The notes: generated by a model from the sequence alone, not told the origin. A stretch of 64,000 nt of DNA from Paralvinella palmiformis (GCA_025642065.1 JAODUP010001331.1:1-64000); one strand, 5' to 3'; positions 26,159-38,545 are shown, counted from the first letter of the stretch. Translations and numbers: made by a program.

Positions 26159-26379
26159 TAATAATCATATTTCTCTATATACAGGTTAAAGTAATGTGAC
26201 AAATATAAACATTGATGCTCTTAGGTTTTTCTCATACGGTTTTTCCAATTTATTTATAAGCTACTTTCGGTTATCTTCATAGCCACCAACACGTAGTTAA
26301 CAATGTGGATTAAAGACAACACACTACCGATATTATACCGACTCAATAAGCTATTCAATGTGTTAATCAGTCATTTAAC

Positions 26380-27420
26380 AGAACCAATACCAGTCAATCG
26401 ACTAAAGTCTGATGTACCGTCAGTCGCATCTCTTGACGCTAATAAAACCCTTACCTCTCATTCGACGACGTACGTCAACGTCATGTCGGACGTCCTCGTT
26501 GCCACGGTATTAACGTCCTCTCACCGTCGGAAAATCCTCACTAATCACATCACATCAGACCTATCACGGACCGACGCTGGTCAGAGGTACTCCACCACAA
26601 CAACACGTGTTATGGACTCGGCCAGTCCATGCTATCGACAGCCGAACTGGAGGCCAGGCTGAATGCCTAACTGTTGGCGCCCGCTCGCTATCAGCCTCTA
26701 CGTATTAGTAACGCGGCGAACTGGCAAACCCGTGACCGGAAGTCGGAACTGTGCGTGAACTGATCTATAGAACGGAGTTCCGGGCTTTGGATGATCGCCT
26801 TCTGGCTCTCCGTAACTCGTCAGCTTCATCATTGGATCGGTCCCGACGTCGCTGGAAGTGTTATCATAGGTGACCGGGATGGACAACGCTACCATTGGCG
26901 TTCTGAAAACCCGACGGCTATCGGCGAACACGTCCAATCGCCTGACGCCGGGCGCCAACAAGAGATTTGCTCAACCGGAAATCCCGATGTCGGTCGGTCG
27001 TATTACCATTGAACGGCGGATGGTCATCGTTAGCGAGAGCCGGAGTAGACGAGACCGATCCAGATGATTGGTGCTTCATCCATCGCGCTGATCCCTTTGT
27101 CCGCGGATCATTCCAGATTAGGTATCGCCAATCAGTCGCGCCACGAAGACCTGTACGACCGAGACATAATACCGACGTGTTCCGGCTCCAGATGGCCACA
27201 AACACAACAACGTTCACCGTCTACTGAGAGATGAATACGTCCAGTCGCCAAACTACGTATGGCCTTTATGTTGGCGGCGTGTAATAATACCCAGGCCACG
27301 TCATCAAACAGATCTGTGCACAGATAATGGTAAGATAATTCCAGACCTTCTTTTGTCATCATAACCACGCGCTGCTGGGCGATAAAATGAAGTCGTTGTT
27401 AAAAGCGTCGTAGCTGTTAG
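26380..27420. other. CpG-rich block with overlapping open frames on both strands
   Basis: Clearly richer in GC and CpG than its surroundings, with several overlapping open frames of 60-120 codons: plus strand 26303-26662, 26791-27012, 26870-27067; minus strand 27368-27132, 27217-26918, 26961-26698. None shows a domain I recognise, and no frame is continuous across the block. It could be a CpG-island-like promoter, an unrecognised exon or gene, or a decayed mobile element; the sequence alone does not decide. Confidence 0.4.
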
Positions 27421-28155
27421 AACACGACGACAGAGGGCGTTTGTTTGGTGCCTTAAAGAGGCTGTCGTTAGTATACAGAGCCAGTCTTATATATCCATAT
27501 AATGAGTCTAGTTAGCTAAATGTAATTAATTCTTAAAACACATTTAGATATTCATGAACTTTTACTTTTATCAGAATTGATGCTAAACATTTATTAACCA
27601 TTAATTATTTATATTTAATGGAATGAAGAATTGGGAAGCTTTTTCGTGAATGGGTAGAAAGCTTTTTCTATATTGCGCTCTCAATTAAATCTTCTTTTTT
27701 AATGATTGACCATCTTGTACGACTTTCCTATCAAACCAGCCATCCACTAACTTTTCCTTATATCAAACAACCTTCTCTTTTGGTGATAGTGCCATTTTGG
27801 AGATTCAAACTGACAGAGCCTCTTGCTGACAGTCATAACGTATTTATCATCACGTTCATTAAAACGCATCCTGAGCCACAAGTGACGTAATGATTTTGAT
27901 TGGCTGACGACAACTACAAAAAAACACTTTGTCATTCCGTTAGTTCTGGCCGATCATTTGTTTGCAATCAAGCTGTTTGAAAGCCAGTAAACTAAGATCT
28001 CAGAAACAAAATAATAGTGGCCTTGGTGCAACACATGGTACCTCTGGGCATGCTGAACCATTGGTTCTTGCGAGTTTGGTGTTTATAATTGGTTCAACAT
28101 AACGTCCCGTGTGTTGTAAGAGGAAATAAAAATGGGACGAACATGTTTAATTAAC
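27421..28155. other. Gene-free stretch
   Basis: AT-rich; no gene or repeat family recognised. Confidence 0.5.
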
Positions 28156-28439
28156 CACTCACTCACTCACTCACTCACTCACTCACTCACTCACTCACCA
28201 CCACTCACTCACTCACTCACTCACTCACTCACTCACTCACTCACTCACTCACCACCACCACCACTCACTCACTCACTCACTCACCACCACTCACTCACTC
28301 ACTCACTCACTCACTCACTCACTCACTCACTCACTCACTCACTCACTCACTCACTCACTCACTCACTCACTCACTCACTCACTCACTCACTCACTCACTC
28401 ACTCACTCACTCACTCACTCACTCACTCACTCACTCACT
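28156..28439. repeat. (CTCA)n array with CCAC interruptions
   Basis: About 285 bases of CTCA repeats, interrupted three times by CACCAC-type triplets. The Thr-His-Ser-Leu frame is a repeat artefact. Confidence 0.97.
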
Positions 28440-29383
28440 GAAAGAAAGTACTGAACAGGCTGAATCACGAAAGACATGCTATGAGTCATTTGTTAATTTT
28501 AGTATTTAGCTTAGGTATACACTGTAATGTTTATAATACAGCTGGCAGTATAACTCGTGCGAGGGGGGGAGTATTTTTATTTAGGCGCTTTTATTATTTT
28601 TAACAAACAAGACTAATAGACAGGAACAACAATGAAGACAGGACGTCATGAGGATTAGTTCTACTACATATATACACTTCGTGGAACATATCACGACCTT
28701 AAAGCACAATTCGCTCGTAGGTCAAGGTCGAAACAGTTCTGTACAGTAATTGAAGAGTCCGTAAAAGTAATGCATTAAGCTGAAAAGCATCAAAATCTTA
28801 CGTAATGCGACACATTCATAATCTAAGGTTGTTCCAATCAAATGTTGTCAAATAATCCATAGCCGTACCCGAGAACAAACCTGAGATGACATACCAATAT
28901 GAACACGTCGCCACACTTGTTATCGTCTAGCTCTATGCAGAAGGTTGTGATTCATATTTTTTCGGCCTAAATTTCGCACTTCTTTGGAGGATCATTCAAC
29001 CATGAAATAAAGTATGGTTGTGGGTACTTTCATAATTTTTTTCTTCGTTTGTTGACTGTAGACACACTAGCCCAAAGTGCTGCATTATGTCAGTAAAATA
29101 TAGTCTTTCGCTGTCGTGATATGTAAGTCGCTGTATATGACTTTCGACTGTTTCATGGCGATGATTTTCAGTGAACATTATAGTGTTTCATCCTTCAGTA
29201 AAAAAGCTACGGCGTGATGATCTCATTTACATAAAGAACAGCTGTTGGCCATGTGTAATAAATAATATTGAAATTAGTTTATATTCTGCTTTGATCAATA
29301 TAGGTTCCTCTAAGGTGTTTTACAGTGAAACATAATTAAGAATACTTTGGTTCACCTATTACACGATATTTTATCCACAAATA
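28440..29383. other. Gene-free stretch
   Basis: No gene or repeat family recognised. Confidence 0.5.
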
Positions 29384-29408
29384 CACACACACACACACAC
29401 ACACACAC
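29384..29408. repeat. (CA)n microsatellite
   Basis: Short CA tract abutting the second copy of the 41-bp block. Confidence 0.95.
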
Positions 29409-29449
29409 AGCTGTCTAATTCAATATTATTTTTTCAGCTCCTTCGTCAG
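29409..29449. repeat. 41-bp dispersed block, copy 2
   Basis: Identical to 17979-18019 and in the same position relative to (CA)n; sequences beyond it differ. Confidence 0.9.
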
Positions 29450-29476
29450 CCCACGCCTTTATTATACGTAATATAA

Positions 29477-29477
<1 letters not shown>

Positions 29478-29550
<73 letters not shown>
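29478..29550. repeat. (CA)n(TA)n microsatellite
   Basis: CA then TA dinucleotides. Confidence 0.97.
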
Positions 29551-29551
<1 letters not shown>

Positions 29552-30270
29552 CCGATATAACAAGTACCGGGTGCAAACATAGCAGTTAATCTGCATAGTA
29601 TTTTGATGCAGAGGTTAAAGGGGATTCCCCAAAGTAAACTCTATGCTAGAATATATACCTAGATGACATAGACACTATCTCAACAACAAAGTCAACAACA
29701 ACAACACGAATAATCTACAATTAGAAGAACAATAACAACAACAACTTTCTTTCTATTTATGTCTATTGTTTTGTTCATTTAATGCGATAACGCGACGTTT
29801 TACACAAATAAATACGTGTCTGATGTATACGACTAAAAACTGAGATCAGATAAACCACATCAGTTATCATACACACAATAAAACGCTAATAAGGAGTCTT
29901 TACTTTAAGCCAACACTATATTTCTATAGGCCTTTGACGGTATTTGGCGCCATCTAGGGACATATAGCCTGTTCATCCGAGCGAAGCTTGTACACAGGCG
30001 AGTTGAGCAAGCGCAGGTTTGCTTCACGTGGATTGTTCTCACGTAATTAGCGGAAAACCATCCCCACTCCCCCACAAAAAAATTAAACACGCCACTTCCG
30101 GTGATATCAAGACATGTTTGTATTGTCAATTGTTTTATTGGTCAAAATGTTAATTTTCTTTAATTTATGCCTGTGACTTCAACAGCCGGTATTCTTTTTG
30201 CATTACGGCCTGAATAGGTGGAGCAGATTAACTGATACGCCACCATGTGAATCCTTATATTGTAAAAAAA
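29551..30270. other. Gene-free stretch
   Basis: No gene or repeat family recognised. Confidence 0.5.
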
Positions 30271-30370
30271 TTCGAACCTTCGCGTGGACATATCGGAAGG
30301 GTGTTTCATCATTGACTTCGCTTCATTACATTTCGAGGTCGCTTGGCCCATTTAGCAGATAAATGGTGTG
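30271..30370 (+). mobile_element. SINE family A fragment
   Basis: Box-B remnant TTCGAACCTTCGCGTGG, then TTTCATCATTGACTTCGCTT and GAGGTCGCTTGGCCCATTTA; head and tail missing. Confidence 0.8.
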
Positions 30371-30558
30371 CGTCTCAGGGCGTATTATCTCCATTATACT
30401 GACTAGGGTGAAGTTTATGGGTCCCGCAAGGACTAGGTGTAGATAAACTTTGATTTTACTCGATAACTGGACCAGCGCTTCATAGCTGCAATAGTTATAG
30501 GCACATTGCACTCTGCACCGTAGCGATATATGTACGTATGTATTTATCTATATACGTG

Positions 30559-30815
30559 CACACCTCGATAATCCGACAACGTGAAAATGTTTCCAAATAT
30601 TTCCGCTAGTTCAGTCATGCAAGACACACCGACATGTCATTAATGGTTAATTAACCTGCCCACCCGCCATAATTACGATAAACAGACCATAATGTTGGAT
30701 TTTTCTAAAAATGTGTGACACAGACTACTGGTATGTCACGGACTCGATATTCCGACATTCGCGTTTATCCGACACATTATCATGTGACAAATCTTGTCGG
30801 ATTAACGGATTCTGA

Positions 30816-30820
<5 letters not shown>
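30559..30820 (+). mobile_element. MITE-like element, pogo/Tigger-type ends
   Basis: The left end reads ACCTCGATAATCCGACAAC and the right end, reverse complemented, reads CAGTCAGAATCCGTTAATCC followed by GACA. Both share TAATCCGACA in inverted orientation, a pattern like Tc1/mariner-pogo termini; TA follows the right end. It is only about 260 bases, with no coding capacity. A related, longer inverted copy is at 58682-59452. Confidence 0.7.

Positions 30821-30867
<47 letters not shown>
30818..30867. repeat. (AT)n microsatellite
   Basis: AT tract starting at the right end of the MITE-like element, followed by a short GT/GC tract. Confidence 0.95.
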
Positions 30868-30870
<3 letters not shown>

Positions 30871-30899
30871 TGTGTGTGTGTGTGCGCGTGCGCGCGTGC

Positions 30900-31895
30900 A
30901 ATCTTAATTCTTATGTAAATAATATTTCAAAAACAAATATGTGATTAGAATTCTTCAAAAGACCCGCAGAATGGATAAATAATTATATGTACGGCGGGCT
31001 AGTACCTATTATAGCTAGGTCAGGCTGCCAATTGTTGTGGTGTGAAATATTGAAGTGTACTAAAGGGGGGGGGCTGCTTTACTTAAAGGCGTATAGGGGG
31101 CCAGGCCATAGTTTAATACGACAATGGCACATATGTTGGTACCTTTCAATGACATCAGCATATGACTGGAGATATTTATCAAGAACGTGCTGACTTTAAA
31201 AATGTTCATATTTTTATTTTTAGCATAAGGCGCATCAAGGCCTTATTCCCTTTGGCTATTATAGATCGCCATTTTTATTTATCAAGGTTAGCGAATGGTC
31301 GTTTGAAGTTGGTGGCTTTGTGAAACATTTTTATTTACAAAATAGTAAACATATTGTTATTATTGTTGTTGTTTTTGCGCTGATTTGATTTTTCTTTTTA
31401 TCAATTCGGGATCCACCTTTACACATAATTTTAAAAATTTTATTAAATGGTTTCTACTAATTATTTATAGAAATAACCGTTTTTTCTCTGTTTAGAAGCA
31501 AGACTATCATCCCCCAATAAAGTTATTGATAAATTACATACAGAATGGTGGTAAGCAAACATCCTCTTCACCAAATATAGGCTGATATATCGATTTTTTC
31601 ATTGAATGCTTATTTTTCGAGACAGCAGTCATGAACGTCTAGTCTTTGTTGATATGCCAGGGGGATATTTTTAATTTTGCTGATCCACACAAAATGAGTC
31701 TTCTTTGCGGAGTATAAGTTTAACACGGCTTTAATGATAATAAACACCCTTGTTTTAATGTTTATTCAAGCGAAGCAGGCCAACTTCTTGCAGCCTTCAG
31801 CTGTCATGTGTCAGTTTCGCTTTGCCACAAATCACTATTACGACTATATCAAGTACTGCACTTTTGCCTGAAGCAACGAGTTTCGGGTAATTCAG
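30900..31895. other. Gene-free stretch
   Basis: No gene or repeat family recognised. Confidence 0.5.
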
Positions 31896-31896
31896 G

Positions 31897-32050
31897 GTTC
31901 CTCTATGGCCTAATCGGTAGCGCGGTTGGCCACAGAACTATAGCGCAATGTTAGAAAGGTGTTTCATCTTTCACTTCACTGCATTACGTTTGGAGATCGC
32001 TCGGGCCATTTAGCCTACCCTATGCATAAAGGCGACCGTCAAACAGCAAC
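31897..32050 (+). mobile_element. SINE family A copy with internal deletion
   Basis: Head CTCTATGGCCTAATCGGTAG is followed after a deleted box-B region by TTTCATCTTTCACTTC and GGAGATCGCTCGGGCC. Confidence 0.82.
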
Positions 32051-32209
32051 ATTTACATTTCAGGTAATCGGCCGCGTTATCCTGCCGTGCTGCGTCAGGT
32101 GTACGTCGATCTTCTTGTTCATTGAACACCAGGCAGATGGTAAATAGGTGTATCTTCACATCTAACATATCGCAATATTTTTCACCTTTCACCCCGAACA
32201 ATCTTTATG

Positions 32210-32335
32210 CGTTAATTGATCTAGATGAAGTCAAGATAGAACCGTCTGAGGAATCCTTCGCGTGAAGGTTCTCTTCGGGTGTGTGTTATTTGAGGCTTTA
32301 GGGATGTTTCTCTGGGGAGTTCCCCCCCCCCCCCT
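32210..32335. repeat. Direct repeat with C-run, copy 1
   Basis: Starts CGTTAATTGATCTAGATGAA and ends GTTTCTCTGGGGA followed by a C-run; matches 32666-32797. Confidence 0.9.
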
Positions 32336-32665
32336 TCATATATTATAGACGTGATTAACGCCGAAGAGAAGTAAAATACCCATCGGCTGTAAGCTCAACC
32401 ATTTAGCTAACATATCGAAGCATTGAAGATTAAAGAAGTATTCAAACATGTCACACACGATGTCACAAGTCTCGGCTACTTTCACGATCAGTTCAATTTT
32501 TGTTATGCCAGTAAGCGTAATATGGGATGAACGATCCGACTGTGTTGTCACTAAATAATAATAAAGGGCAAGTGAGCAAGTGAGAACGAGTATAAATGCT
32601 TGATAGAGCGGTGGATTACTTTAGTGAATATATAACACACACACGTACTCACACGCGCACACACA

Positions 32666-32797
32666 TCCGTTAATTGATCTAGATGAAGCCAAGATAGAAG
32701 AGTCTGAGGAATCGTTCGCGTGAAGGTTTTCTTCCGGTGTGTGTTATTTAAGGCTTTCGGGAGGTTTCTCTGGGGAATTGCCCTACCCCCCCCCCAA
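32666..32797. repeat. Direct repeat with C-run, copy 2
   Basis: About 90% identical to 32210-32335, also ending in a C-run. The two copies lie about 456 bases apart in the same orientation. Confidence 0.9.
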
Positions 32798-33711
32798 CCA
32801 CAGACTGAACAAATCCCAGAATTAAAGTCCTCGACCTTGAGGTCTACGACGCAATGCGGTATTAACTTCGCTGCGGGATATCGTTTCCACTAAAGTCAAG
32901 ATCTTAATCTTGACCGTTATCATAAAAATTAATTTCCTACCCGAAATGATCAGGTTTCATCAGCTATCTGTTAGGAACATCATGACACGGTTTTAGTTTT
33001 TATTCTGAGTCGTAATTATATTTGTTCCACCCGAACGTAAACGTCCACTGAACCGGAACCAGGCACCGAGTTGTCGAAGCTGAGAAAGTCCATAAACAGG
33101 TTCATCGGCAATCGATGACTCATAGGTCGTGGTATTTCAATTAAAGTAAATTTTGTTGATCGAAATACTGATATATGCACCTCCTCAACTCAGGATAAAC
33201 ATCGCGCGGATTGATTGTTCATCAAATGAAAGCATCTGAATGTCGCTCATTTATCGCTAATTTCAGGCTTTGATGTTTCAGAAATATCGCGGAAATTCAC
33301 ACATAGAGCTAATTTACGACAATCTATCTAAATCGTCAGGTTACCAGGTACATGTTCTCTTTAAGTAATACATTTGAATAATATTTAATTACCGTTTCAA
33401 CGTTAATAGAAAATGCTTTGCTAGCTTTTAGTAGCAAATTTACCCAGCCTCATTTTTGCGCTAATGTCTATTCTAAGATCCTCTACATTTTTCCGTTCGT
33501 GATAGACTAGCATCCGGAAGGTGGTTAGAGTCGAACCAAGAACGTCAATGTTTATTCCATCGCCCACATCATCTTTGTGTCGCAGCCACAGCCACAAACG
33601 TTTTTAAAGATCTTGGGTTCGCCGATAGTCATGCTTACTTGATTGTTCAATCCGTTGCATGTTTCTGCTCGATAACAGCTAAGTGTCTATGTACAGTTGT
33701 AGGTATCGTGG
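32798..33711. other. Gene-free stretch
   Basis: No gene or repeat family recognised. Confidence 0.5.
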
Positions 33712-33897
33712 AGATGATGACGATTGACGTTTGACGGCCACTTTGGTGCACATGGTAGGCTAAATGGGTCGAGCGACCTCTAAAGGTAATGAAACAAAGT
33801 CAAATAATGAAACGCCCTTCAGGTATGCCCACGCTGAGATTCTAACTCAGGTGGTAGTTATCTGTGATCCAACTCGCTACCAGTTATACCACGGCTA
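33712..33897 (-). mobile_element. SINE family A copy, near full-length
   Basis: ATG tail remnant at left, body ACGGCCA and GGCTAAATGGGTCGAGCGACC, head with box-B-like GAGATTCTAACTCAGG ending ACCACGG. Confidence 0.85.
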
Positions 33898-34185
33898 ACA
33901 TCAGTCTCATAATGAACTGCCGTTTGTTGGCTGAGGTACTGGTATCACTTATGGCATCTAGTGAAATATGGCAATGCTCCGTCTGTCCTCCCAAAATCTC
34001 CACACCCACCTAGGTGGTAACAACAACAACAACAACAACAACAGCAGCAGCAACAACATCAACAACCAAAACTAACCTATCTACCACCTAACTTAATATA
34101 ATGCATCTTTAGACAGGGTTTCACTGTAATTGACATTCCATTGCCCCAATAAGCCGCCTTATGGGTTTCCTCATAGAAGGATGAG

Positions 34186-34189
34186 AGAG

Positions 34190-34226
<37 letters not shown>

Positions 34227-34312
34227 AAACTCACATTGAGAGAGAGAGAGAAAGAGAGAAAGAGAAGAGAGAGAGGGGAGCAAGAGAGGAGAGAGAGAGA
34301 GAGAGAAGAGAG

Positions 34313-34363
<51 letters not shown>

Positions 34364-34388
34364 ATACACGCACAAATGCACATTGAGT

Positions 34389-34427
<39 letters not shown>

Positions 34428-34509
34428 CACACAAACGCACATTGAGAGAGAGAGGGGAGCAAGAGAGGGGAGAGAGAGAGAGACATACACGCACAAATGC
34501 ACATTGAGT

Positions 34510-34545
<36 letters not shown>
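34186..34545. repeat. (GA)n array with repeated insert
   Basis: GA tracts are separated by a recurring block, GCACAAATGCACATTGAG or close variant, near 34370, 34432 and 34492 with spacing of about 60 bases. This gives a minisatellite-like higher pattern. Ser/Leu-rich and Arg/Glu-rich frames are artefacts. Confidence 0.93.
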
Positions 34546-35744
34546 CCAAGAGGGTCTCCTTAATATACAAATCGACGTCAAGTCGGCGTCATTTCGCCCA
34601 CGTCACGTCTATACTTCGCCGAGCGGTCGGTGACAAGACGCCCAAATAACTCCGAACATTGCCGCCATGTGATTCATCCGTAGGCCAAAGGTAAGCCTAC
34701 CATAAATATACGACAAAAAGTTCCTGGCGCGGGCTCAGACTCCGTGAAATAGATTAAAATATTGTCGGTTATAGTCCTGAGCCCGTCATTCGAAAGTGAG
34801 CGTTGTTACACAGACAGAAGGCGAGTACTAGTTAGTCACGTATTAATAAATGAGATACTGGATAACGATGAAAGCCTGAAGTACGGTAAATATGTTTGAG
34901 GTGTTGATGAGGTGTTGATAAGGTGTTCGTGTTGGCTAACAAGGTTGATTTTATCGATGGCGTGTGTCCAGGTATTGGGTTTAGTTCATTGTTTTAAGGA
35001 TAGAAAAGTTGACATTGTTTGTTCATTCAATAGATCGTTGACAAGTGGCTATATGGACATCCATCATCATTACGATTATCATCATTATCATCATCATCAT
35101 CATCATCGTTTTCACCACCACTACACAATCGTCACAATACCAACAACGCCATCAATATAGGCATCACCATCATCAATAACATCATTTGCACCAGCCCATC
35201 CACTACCACACTACCATCACCACAACCACCACACCTGCCACCATGTCATCAACACCATCATGACCACCGTATAACAACAACAACAACAACAACAACAATA
35301 ATAATAATAGTATCTTCCTCTCCATCATCATTATTATCATTGTTATCATTATCATCACCACCAACTGCCAGTAGATCATTAACATCATCACCATCACTAT
35401 ACCATCATCTCTACCAACTACTATCAGTATGATGGTCATCAACGTGTGTTTGTTTTCTGTGTGTCTGATTGAGTGCGACCATTGCGCGTCAGCATGTAGG
35501 TTACTAGGTGCGTGCGTGCGTGCGGGTATATGTGGGCGTACGCTCGTATGCATCAAACACAGCGATTGACGCTTTTCGCAGGACCAACGCCACCTATGAT
35601 AGATTCAGTCCTTTAAGTTGGCAGTTTGACAAATACATAATTTAATCACAAGCTTTCCACTCAGTGAACACACACCTATGATATTTCAGGCTCACAGCTT
35701 TCACTTCCAAACGTTTTGTCAGAAAGTTGTACATCGGTGAGCAA
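34546..35744. other. Region upstream of the dispanin gene
   Basis: Contains (CAT/CAC)n and (CAA)n-(AAT)n tracts at about 35064-35410. Two possible splice acceptors (TATTTCAG ending 35690, TTTTGTCAG ending 35722) lie just before the next gene's first ATG, so an upstream non-coding exon is possible. No promoter motif stands out. Confidence 0.5.
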
Positions 35745-36912
35745 ATGCCCGAGGAGATTCCCGGCCTAAAACGAGCATCGAAAATGAACAATTTCGAGAT
35801 TGGAGAGGGGACTTCGAACACGGAAATCCCCGATCCACCCATCGAGATAATAGGTATCATAAATGATCCGGAAGAAGGTGAGTTTGAGAGGGAAGATGCC
35901 AAAGAAACGACGTTGAACGGTGTAGGTGCGCCACTGAGTAATGGCTTACCCGAAGGCTTATTGAAAGAGATTGAGTTACACAAAGTTTCCGATAGGGATG
36001 ATCTGACCCATGAGGCGTTGTCTGGATCAGACGCCAACGATCAAGGATACCTCTACGATCAACCAACTATGGCGGGGACAGATGAGGAGCATCCCATCGT
36101 GATGCAGAATGGATTGGAGAGAGACAATTATTATATAGAAGAGAGTTCTGATAATCCAGCTATGGATGACAACTTGATGGTAGAACAAGGAAACGAAGAC
36201 GTAAATAGCGTGATGCAGCACAACACTCGAGAGTCAGTTCTGAATTCAGCCGAAGTTTTACACGAACATGCCAGAGATCCGGACGTTCCCATTGCATCGG
36301 AGGAGACTGGTTACATCAACGAGGAATTGTCTCCCGACAACGAGGGAACGGGTTTCGAACAAAGTTGGTCGAATTATGTTCCACCTGATGACTCTATCGG
36401 ACAGGAAGTGGATCACGAGAACACAGCGGTTCTAATTACATCGGAGGAGACAGTAGAAGAAGCAGGCTACATCACGGAGGAATCATCTGACAACGACCGG
36501 CCAGCTTCGGGCAGTCATTTGCCCAGTTCAGTCCCGGTAGATGTCAGCACTGAGCACTCAATGGGACGTGAAGTTGATTACGACAACACACGAGCGACGG
36601 GATATATAACGGAGGAGCACTTTGGGGCAGGGGTGGAGGTCCATCATGGTCAAAATGAACCCGCTGTCGCCTGGCAGGTACCCGGATCATACGCCGACTT
36701 TGTTATAGCCCAGAACGCAGCTCCCCAGTCGATGTCAGACCGTCACGTGCAGGAGGAAGCATGTAGCTCGAGGAAGGCTTTCGTTGATCCTGAAGATCCG
36801 GAATACTGGTTCAAATTGAAATCGCGGATAAATATGGACCTTTACTTCGCCTTCGCTTGCTTCAGTTTCCTCTCGAATATCATAATCGGCTGGATAGCTT
36901 TGTGTTTAGTTC
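35745..36912 (+). CDS. CD225/dispanin-family membrane protein, exon 1
   Basis: First of two coding exons of a 430-residue protein (exon 2 at 39251-39375). Residues 1 to about 357 are hydrophilic and very acidic, with repeated tyrosine motifs: YIEES (about 129), GYINEE (189), GYITEE (241) and GYITEE (286), and two copies of a G-[QR]-EVD-[HY]-[DE]-NT block. Residues 365-389 form the first hydrophobic segment (DLYFAFACFSFLSN, then GWIAL). With exon 2 this gives the CD225 two-helix module of dispanins, the superfamily of IFITM proteins, which sit in plasma or endosomal membranes and modulate membrane fusion or cargo. IFITM proteins are about 130 residues, so the long N-terminus is unusual. Start: first in-frame ATG, 35745; the frame is open further upstream to about 35690, so a 5' extension is possible. 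Donor TC|GTAAGT (GT at 36913), phase 1. Membrane identity is firm; function is inference. Confidence 0.88.
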
Positions 36913-37061
36913 GTAAGTATATTGTATAGTGATATATACATACTTATCTCTTTATTGACCTTTATGCTTAGTCCATAAACATGTCTGTTTCTTTGTATTT
37001 CTCTAAACGATATTTTGAAAAATATGGGCTATATTTGTGGTCAGGGTAGTCTCCGCCCCCC

Positions 37062-37067
<6 letters not shown>

Positions 37068-37117
<50 letters not shown>

Positions 37118-37174
37118 TTGTCTGTCTGTTTCTCTCTCTCTCTTTCGCTCTCTGTGTGTGTGTGTGTGTGTGTT

Positions 37175-37210
<36 letters not shown>

Positions 37211-37300
37211 TATCTCCGGCTCACCCCCCCCCATCTCTCCCCGTCTCTCTCTTCATCTTCCCCCACCTCTCCCTCCCTTTCTCTACAATAAATGTAGAAG
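37068..37300. repeat. (CT)n/(AT)n/(GT)n compound microsatellite
   Basis: Intronic CT tracts with short AT and GT blocks. Confidence 0.95.
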
Positions 37301-37422
37301 CATTTATTTCCATTCTTTTAATAATCCTGCAGTATAACTAACATCGGAGTAGATTGTGCAGTTATTTGTCTTGTCAACATACCTACCGTTAATAAAGCAT
37401 TACGTTAAGTCGTCATGGCAAC

Positions 37423-37712
37423 TGTTGAGCCGTGCTGCCACAGTTAGTTAGAGCATAGGACTCATAACGGAAGTGTAGCGGGTTGAAGCTCTGGAGTTGC
37501 AATGCTATCATGTGGCGATTGGTTCTCTCAGCCAGAAATGAGAACCCAATGGCAATATGCGTTGTATGCATCCTTGAGAGTTGAGGTGTGTGCTCGATTG
37601 AAACAGGTCTGAGTCTAACTATACTGCAAAGCGCCTTAGAGCAGTTATCTAGCTGGATAGGGCGCTCTATAGATGCCAAGTATTATTATTATTATTATTA
37701 CTATTATTATTA
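37423..37712 (+). mobile_element. SINE family C with LINE-like 3' end
   Basis: tRNA-like head (CAGTTAGTTAGAGCATAGGA, box-B-like GCGGGTTGAAGCTC). The 3' end, AAAGCGCCTTAGAGC, then GGGCGCTCTATAGATGCCAA, is followed by an (ATT)n tail at 37681-37711. It resembles the 3' end of the LINE at 3959-4313. Intronic. Confidence 0.78.
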
Positions 37713-37950
37713 TAACTAGAACCTCTCATCTCGGACTCAGTACTCTTATTCACCACTTTGTCAAATACTGCTTCAGGTTAGCTATGTTCAATTGTTTAAT
37801 CCCGTAATAACAGCTATCAGTCGGATTCGAACACATAACCAGAAGCTTTGCAGCACAGGGCTCTAACTCTGACCACCTGAACGCACCGCAACTTTGCGGT
37901 CGTGCTTCAACTTTAATGCTATACGATCATTTATAGATAATACCAGCTGA

Positions 37951-38142
37951 ACAATTAGTCTAACGGGTAGCGCGTTGGACCACCGATCACTACCACCTGA
38001 GTTCGAATCTCGGTGTGGGCATATCTGAAGGGTGTTTCATATTTGACTTCGTCTCATTACCTTTGGAGGTCGCTCGGCCCATTTAGACTATCATGGGCAG
38101 AGAAGTGGCCGTAAAGCATCAGTCATCATCAATCATCCTCAT
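37951..38142 (+). mobile_element. SINE family A copy, near full-length
   Basis: Head TCTAACGGGTAGCGCGTTGG, box B GTTCGAATCTC, body TTTCATATTTGACTTCG and GGTCGCTCGGCCCATTTAG, (ATC)n-type tail. Intronic, same strand as the host gene. Confidence 0.9.
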
Positions 38143-38467
38143 TCAACCATCGTTTCCAATCATTAAACACCCAAATAAACAGCAGACAGTAATGGACTAT
38201 CAAAGGTGGATCGCGGTTTGTTTACATCCCGTTATTATCAATTTGCAGTAGAACGATTTCGCGACATGTGGCACGCACGCATTTAAATTCCTAGCTTTTA
38301 ATTAGGGGCATTGCCTGGATGTGTGGTGTACTACTTTCAAATTCAACCTTTTGGGACTTTTATAAATTTGTAGTATTCTGACTAAGAAGCTATAAATAAC
38401 TATTCGCATAAACGCTTTGACTTCTTTTTGATTCAACAATGTCGGGTATGTCAATGAAATATGTGTC

Positions 38468-38476
38468 TCCCTCTCC

Positions 38477-38545
<69 letters not shown>

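Noticed and set aside
35727..35744. Extending the dispanin start to 35727
   Set aside because: That codon is TTG, not ATG; the first in-frame ATG is at 35745.
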